A stretch of DNA of 8,120 bases from an uncultured Eubacteriales bacterium (GTDB lineage: Bacteria > Bacillota_A > Clostridia > Oscillospirales > Oscillospiraceae). The notes below the pieces were generated by a model, which was given only the letters and a program-made list of their open reading frames with translations, was not told the origin of the DNA and made no database searches. The position numbers were made by a program, and so were the translations under genes. Where the stretch lies: positions 1-8,120 of the forward strand of contig CATJRT010000284.1 of NCBI GenBank assembly GCA_949742895.1, written 5' to 3'. Position 1 is the stretch's first letter; every line of letters starts with the position of its first letter. Shown here piece by piece: positions 6,287 through 8,120 of the stretch.

Positions 6287-7566
6287 TGGTTGAATTTCTG
6301 CGTTGGTCGGAGGGTGTCGTCACCTTCGCCCTGGTACTGGCGACGCTGGCCATGGCCTGCGAACACCGCCGGAACCGGCCCCAGTGGCAGTCCACCCTGT
6401 TGTGGCTGGTGCTGTTCGGGGGAAGTTACCGCCTGCTGGAGTCCGTGATAGGAAGCTTTGGAGTCTATCTGGCGGCTCTGTTCCTGTGCGGCCTGTCCTA
6501 TACGCTGGTGTTCCAGCGGGGGGCTCTCTACCACCGGGTGTGCCTGTGCGTGGTGAGTATGTTCAGCATCGTTACCATCAAGACCCTGGTGCTGTCCGTG
6601 GTCTCCATGTTTTCCGGCGCGGCGGGGGTGGAGACCTCGGGCATGGGGCCCGTGGATTACGTGTTGTTCTATCTCGCCTATCTCCTGTGCGCGGCATACC
6701 TGGTTCGGTTCTACCCGGACAAGCAGACCCATCTGCCGCCCCGGTACTGGATTTTGTTTTCGGCGTCCACAGCTTTCTCTGCCGTCATGATCTATCTGTC
6801 CATTGAGCTTTCCATGTCCACGGCCATGGGCGCCGCCTTTTCCGCCGCCCTCTATCTGGTGAACCTGGGCCTGATTCTCCTCATTTATTACCTTACTTAT
6901 CTGGTATCGGAGAATTACGCCCGGGTGCTCCAGGCACAGGCGGTGGAGCAGCGCCAGCAACTCCAGATTGAACAGATCCAACACACCGCAGACATGATCG
7001 ACCGGGTGCGCCGGGAGCGGCACGAGCTGAAAAACACCTACTTTTACATCGACGGGCTGGTAAAGACCGGGCGTTATGAGGAATTGGAGCGCTATCTGGA
7101 CACGGAACTTAACGCCCGTGTCACCAGCATGGAGGAATTTCAGACGGGGAACGCCTTGGTGGATCTGCTGCTGACCCAGAAGGCGGGGGAGGCCCGGCAG
7201 AAGGGCATACATATCATGGCCAGCGTGACCTTACCGCCGGAGCTGTCCGTCAGGGAAGAAGACCTGTGTGCCCTGCTGGCCAACCTGCTGGACAACGCCA
7301 TTGAGGCCAGCGCGGGCAAGCCAGATGGGGACGTCCAGCTGTTTCTGGACCATGTGAAGGGCTATCTGCGCGTCCGGGTACGCAACCGGATGGAGGAGGA
7401 TGTTTTGGCGAAAAACCCGTCCTTGCTGACGACGAAGGAGGATCAGGGGCGCCATGGCATCGGACTGTCCGTGGTGCGCTCCATCGCAACGAAATACCAG
7501 GGGGACTTCCAGGCACGGTGGGAGAACGGCTACTTTTGTGTGACGGTGATGTTGTTATCGAACTGA
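6286..7566 (+). CDS. Polytopic GHKL sensor histidine kinase (AgrC/HPK10-like)
   Basis: This 426-residue membrane kinase is the probable partner of the LytTR regulator. Residues 1-206 contain about six or seven hydrophobic segments (near 10-26, 37-53, 58-76, 84-106, 124-141, 154-173 and 183-206) with no separate extracellular domain, as in peptide-sensing AgrC-type kinases. A coiled-coil linker (about 208-240, glutamine-rich) leads to the H-box RRERHELKN with His246. The GHKL ATPase part has the N-box LLANLLDNAIEAS (Asn333, Asn337) and the G-box GRHGIGLSVV (388-397). The family motif is usually RHDxxN; here Asp is replaced by Glu247. Translation starts at an ATG overlapping the regulator's stop by one base (TGATG), after GGGGGAG, so the two are coupled. 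No AgrD-like peptide gene or processing peptidase was found nearby, so the ligand may be a glycan product, an external peptide or something encoded elsewhere. Confidence 0.92.
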   Translation: MVEFLRWSEGVVTFALVLATLAMACEHRRNRPQWQSTLLWLVLFGGSYRLLESVIGSFGVYLAALFLCGLSYTLVFQRGALYHRVCLCVVSMFSIVTIKTLVLSVVSMFSGAAGVETSGMGPVDYVLFYLAYLLCAAYLVRFYPDKQTHLPPRYWILFSASTAFSAVMIYLSIELSMSTAMGAAFSAALYLVNLGLILLIYYLTYLVSENYARVLQAQAVEQRQQLQIEQIQHTADMIDRVRRERHELKNTYFYIDGLVKTGRYEELERYLDTELNARVTSMEEFQTGNALVDLLLTQKAGEARQKGIHIMASVTLPPELSVREEDLCALLANLLDNAIEASAGKPDGDVQLFLDHVKGYLRVRVRNRMEEDVLAKNPSLLTTKEDQGRHGIGLSVVRSIATKYQGDFQARWENGYFCVTVMLLSN

Positions 7567-7604
7567 GCAGAAGTACGGCAGATACAGTGCTGTGCAGCGG
7601 CGCT

Positions 7605-7626
7605 TGACCCACAACCTGACCCACAA
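7605..7626. repeat. Twofold tandem repeat TGACCCACAA, 12-base period
   Basis: TGACCCACAA is found at 7605-7614 and again at 7617-7626. It lies 39 bases after the kinase stop. Short direct repeats like this can be recombinase arm-type sites or chance; no more copies are seen here. Confidence 0.5.
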
Positions 7627-7651
7627 TAGGAAACGAGCGGGCGGAGGCAAT

Positions 7652-7682
7652 GGAGCGGAAAGCACCATTACTTTCGCTTTTC
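7652..7682 (+). terminator. Candidate terminator of the two-component operon
   Basis: AGCGGAAAG at 7654-7662 pairs with CTTTCGCT at 7671-7678 with one bulged G and an eight-base loop. T residues at 7678-7681 overlap the end of the stem. It lies about 90 bases after the kinase stop. It is moderate in strength and might be leaky. Confidence 0.4.
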
Positions 7683-7848
7683 CGGAACAAAAATGCCCCC
7701 AAAGCGCCATATGGAGGCGTTTCGAGGGTGGGGTATCAGTTGGTAAGGATGAGGTCTCGGATTCCTTCACTTAAAGATATGGAAACAGGAACCGCCCCCG
7801 CACAACACTTTCTAACACCAACCGAGTAACACAGCCGAACACACGAAG

Positions 7849-7880
7849 CAGGGAGCCGGAACCCCGGCCCCCTGTTTTTT
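7849..7880 (+). terminator. Strong rho-independent terminator
   Basis: CAGGG at 7849-7853 pairs with CCCTG at 7870-7874. After one A-C mismatch, GCCGG at 7855-7859 pairs with CCGGC at 7864-7868, closing an AACC loop. Six T residues follow immediately at 7875-7880. The orientation is plus. It is 283 bases from the kinase stop, so it either backs up the terminator at 7652 or ends an unrecognised transcript starting in between. Confidence 0.8.
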
Positions 7881-8120
7881 CATATTCTCGAATGCTATCC
7901 CCCCGACCCTTAACCCCCCATGCCCCGCAGGGCATACAAGCGAGGCAATCCCCACGGGGCCAGCTTCCCAGGGCTTGCGCCCCCATCGGCGGGGGATTGC
8001 ACCGAGCGGACACGCCTTTGACCCCGCCTTATGCCAAGGGCGCGGCAACCACCCGCCTGTCCTGCCGTGGCGGGCCACCGGCGTTATTATCCGTAAAGTT
8101 TACTATTACAAACAAAACCC
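7881..8120. other. Hairpin-dense GC-rich tract ending in AT-rich sequence, possible oriT or element control region
   Basis: No gene is supported, although two overlapping minus-strand frames (7771-8013 and 7812-8078) are open. Many symmetric elements are packed here: ATGCCC-CGCA-GGGCAT at 7920-7935, GGGC-TTGC-GCCC at 7971-7982, CCCCC/GGGGG at 7980-7995, and a bulged GCCGTGG/CCACCGGC stem at 8064-8082. A perfect nine-base inverted repeat, GCAATCCCC (7945-7953) and GGGGATTGC (7992-8000), encloses two of them. GC content falls sharply at about 8083, followed by GTAAA-G-TTTAC at 8093-8103. Inverted repeats next to an AT-rich step are usual for origins of transfer, and I recall similar tracts upstream of mobilisation genes in gut Firmicutes elements. 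No relaxase gene is in the window, so this remains a suggestion. Confidence 0.35.

Larger units (their letters stand above)
7567..7848. other. Non-coding stretch after the kinase gene
   Basis: No convincing gene. Short open frames exist on both strands (for example plus 7592-7774 and minus 7555-7770), but they lack ribosome binding sites and recognisable products. The stretch contains a tandem repeat at 7605-7626, a candidate terminator at 7652-7682, a bulged hairpin at about 7701-7722, and a piece near 7726-7765 that recalls the 3' half of a tRNA but does not fold as one. It may be the join between the two-component region and the mobile-element sequence on the right. Confidence 0.4.

Noticed and set aside
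6262..7212. Minus-strand open frame of 316 codons opposite the kinase
   Set aside because: It is antisense to a well-supported kinase, rich in His, Gln and Gly, and has no recognisable domain.
7700..7775. A complete tRNA gene
   Set aside because: Only a piece resembles the variable loop and start of the T-arm. No acceptor stem, D-arm, anticodon arm or closing T-stem can be drawn.
7771..8078. Two overlapping minus-strand frames of 80 and 88 codons
   Set aside because: They run through the strong terminator and several hairpins, lack ribosome binding sites, and are Gly/Arg/Pro-rich in both frames, so they are best explained by GC-rich composition.
1..8120. CRISPR array or insertion sequence
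   Set aside because: No regularly spaced repeats of 24-40 bases and no transposase-like frame were seen on either strand.

Overview
The window looks like a piece of a gut Firmicutes genome of the Clostridia/Oscillospiraceae type. This is an inference from the moderately high GC, the strong AAGGAGG-like ribosome binding sites, and the resemblance of the left-hand genes to modules common in conjugative elements of these bacteria. No sequence search was run.

Layout. (1) Positions 1-1011, minus strand: a short operon typical of integrative/conjugative elements. It has a 71-residue excisionase-like MerR/AlpA-type DNA-binding protein, then a 241-residue double winged-helix replication-initiator-like protein coupled to it by an ATGA overlap, then what may be the first codons of another replication-type gene running off the left edge. 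(2) Positions 1213-2114, plus strand: a near-consensus promoter overlain by ATAG-N-CTAT palindromes drives a 250-residue protein with a four-cysteine zinc-finger-like motif (DUF6076-like). (3) Positions 2321-5302, minus strand: a very large membrane-bound glycoside hydrolase family 3 enzyme with permuted domain order. The catalytic barrel is at the C-terminal end, there are three predicted membrane helices at the N-terminus and one at the C-terminus, and the catalytic part is predicted to face outward. (4) Positions 5549-7566, plus strand: a two-gene Agr/VirR-type two-component system, a LytTR response regulator followed by a polytopic GHKL histidine kinase with a one-base overlap. (5) Positions 7567-8120: no convincing gene. 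The stretch holds a possible terminator, a strong terminator, and a hairpin-dense GC-rich tract that ends abruptly in AT-rich sequence, resembling an origin of transfer or other mobile-element control region.

How the genes may work together. The hydrolase and the two-component system are divergently transcribed from a 246-bp region. That region holds two perfect 10-bp direct repeats (TGGAACGAAT) exactly 20 bp apart, the usual geometry of LytTR regulator sites. They lie just upstream of a weak candidate promoter for the hydrolase and upstream of a near-consensus promoter for the regulator. The simplest reading is a self-contained sense-and-digest module in which the kinase detects an external signal and the regulator controls the surface hydrolase and possibly itself. 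Element-like sequences on both sides suggest the module may be cargo of a mobile element, but no element ends were located.
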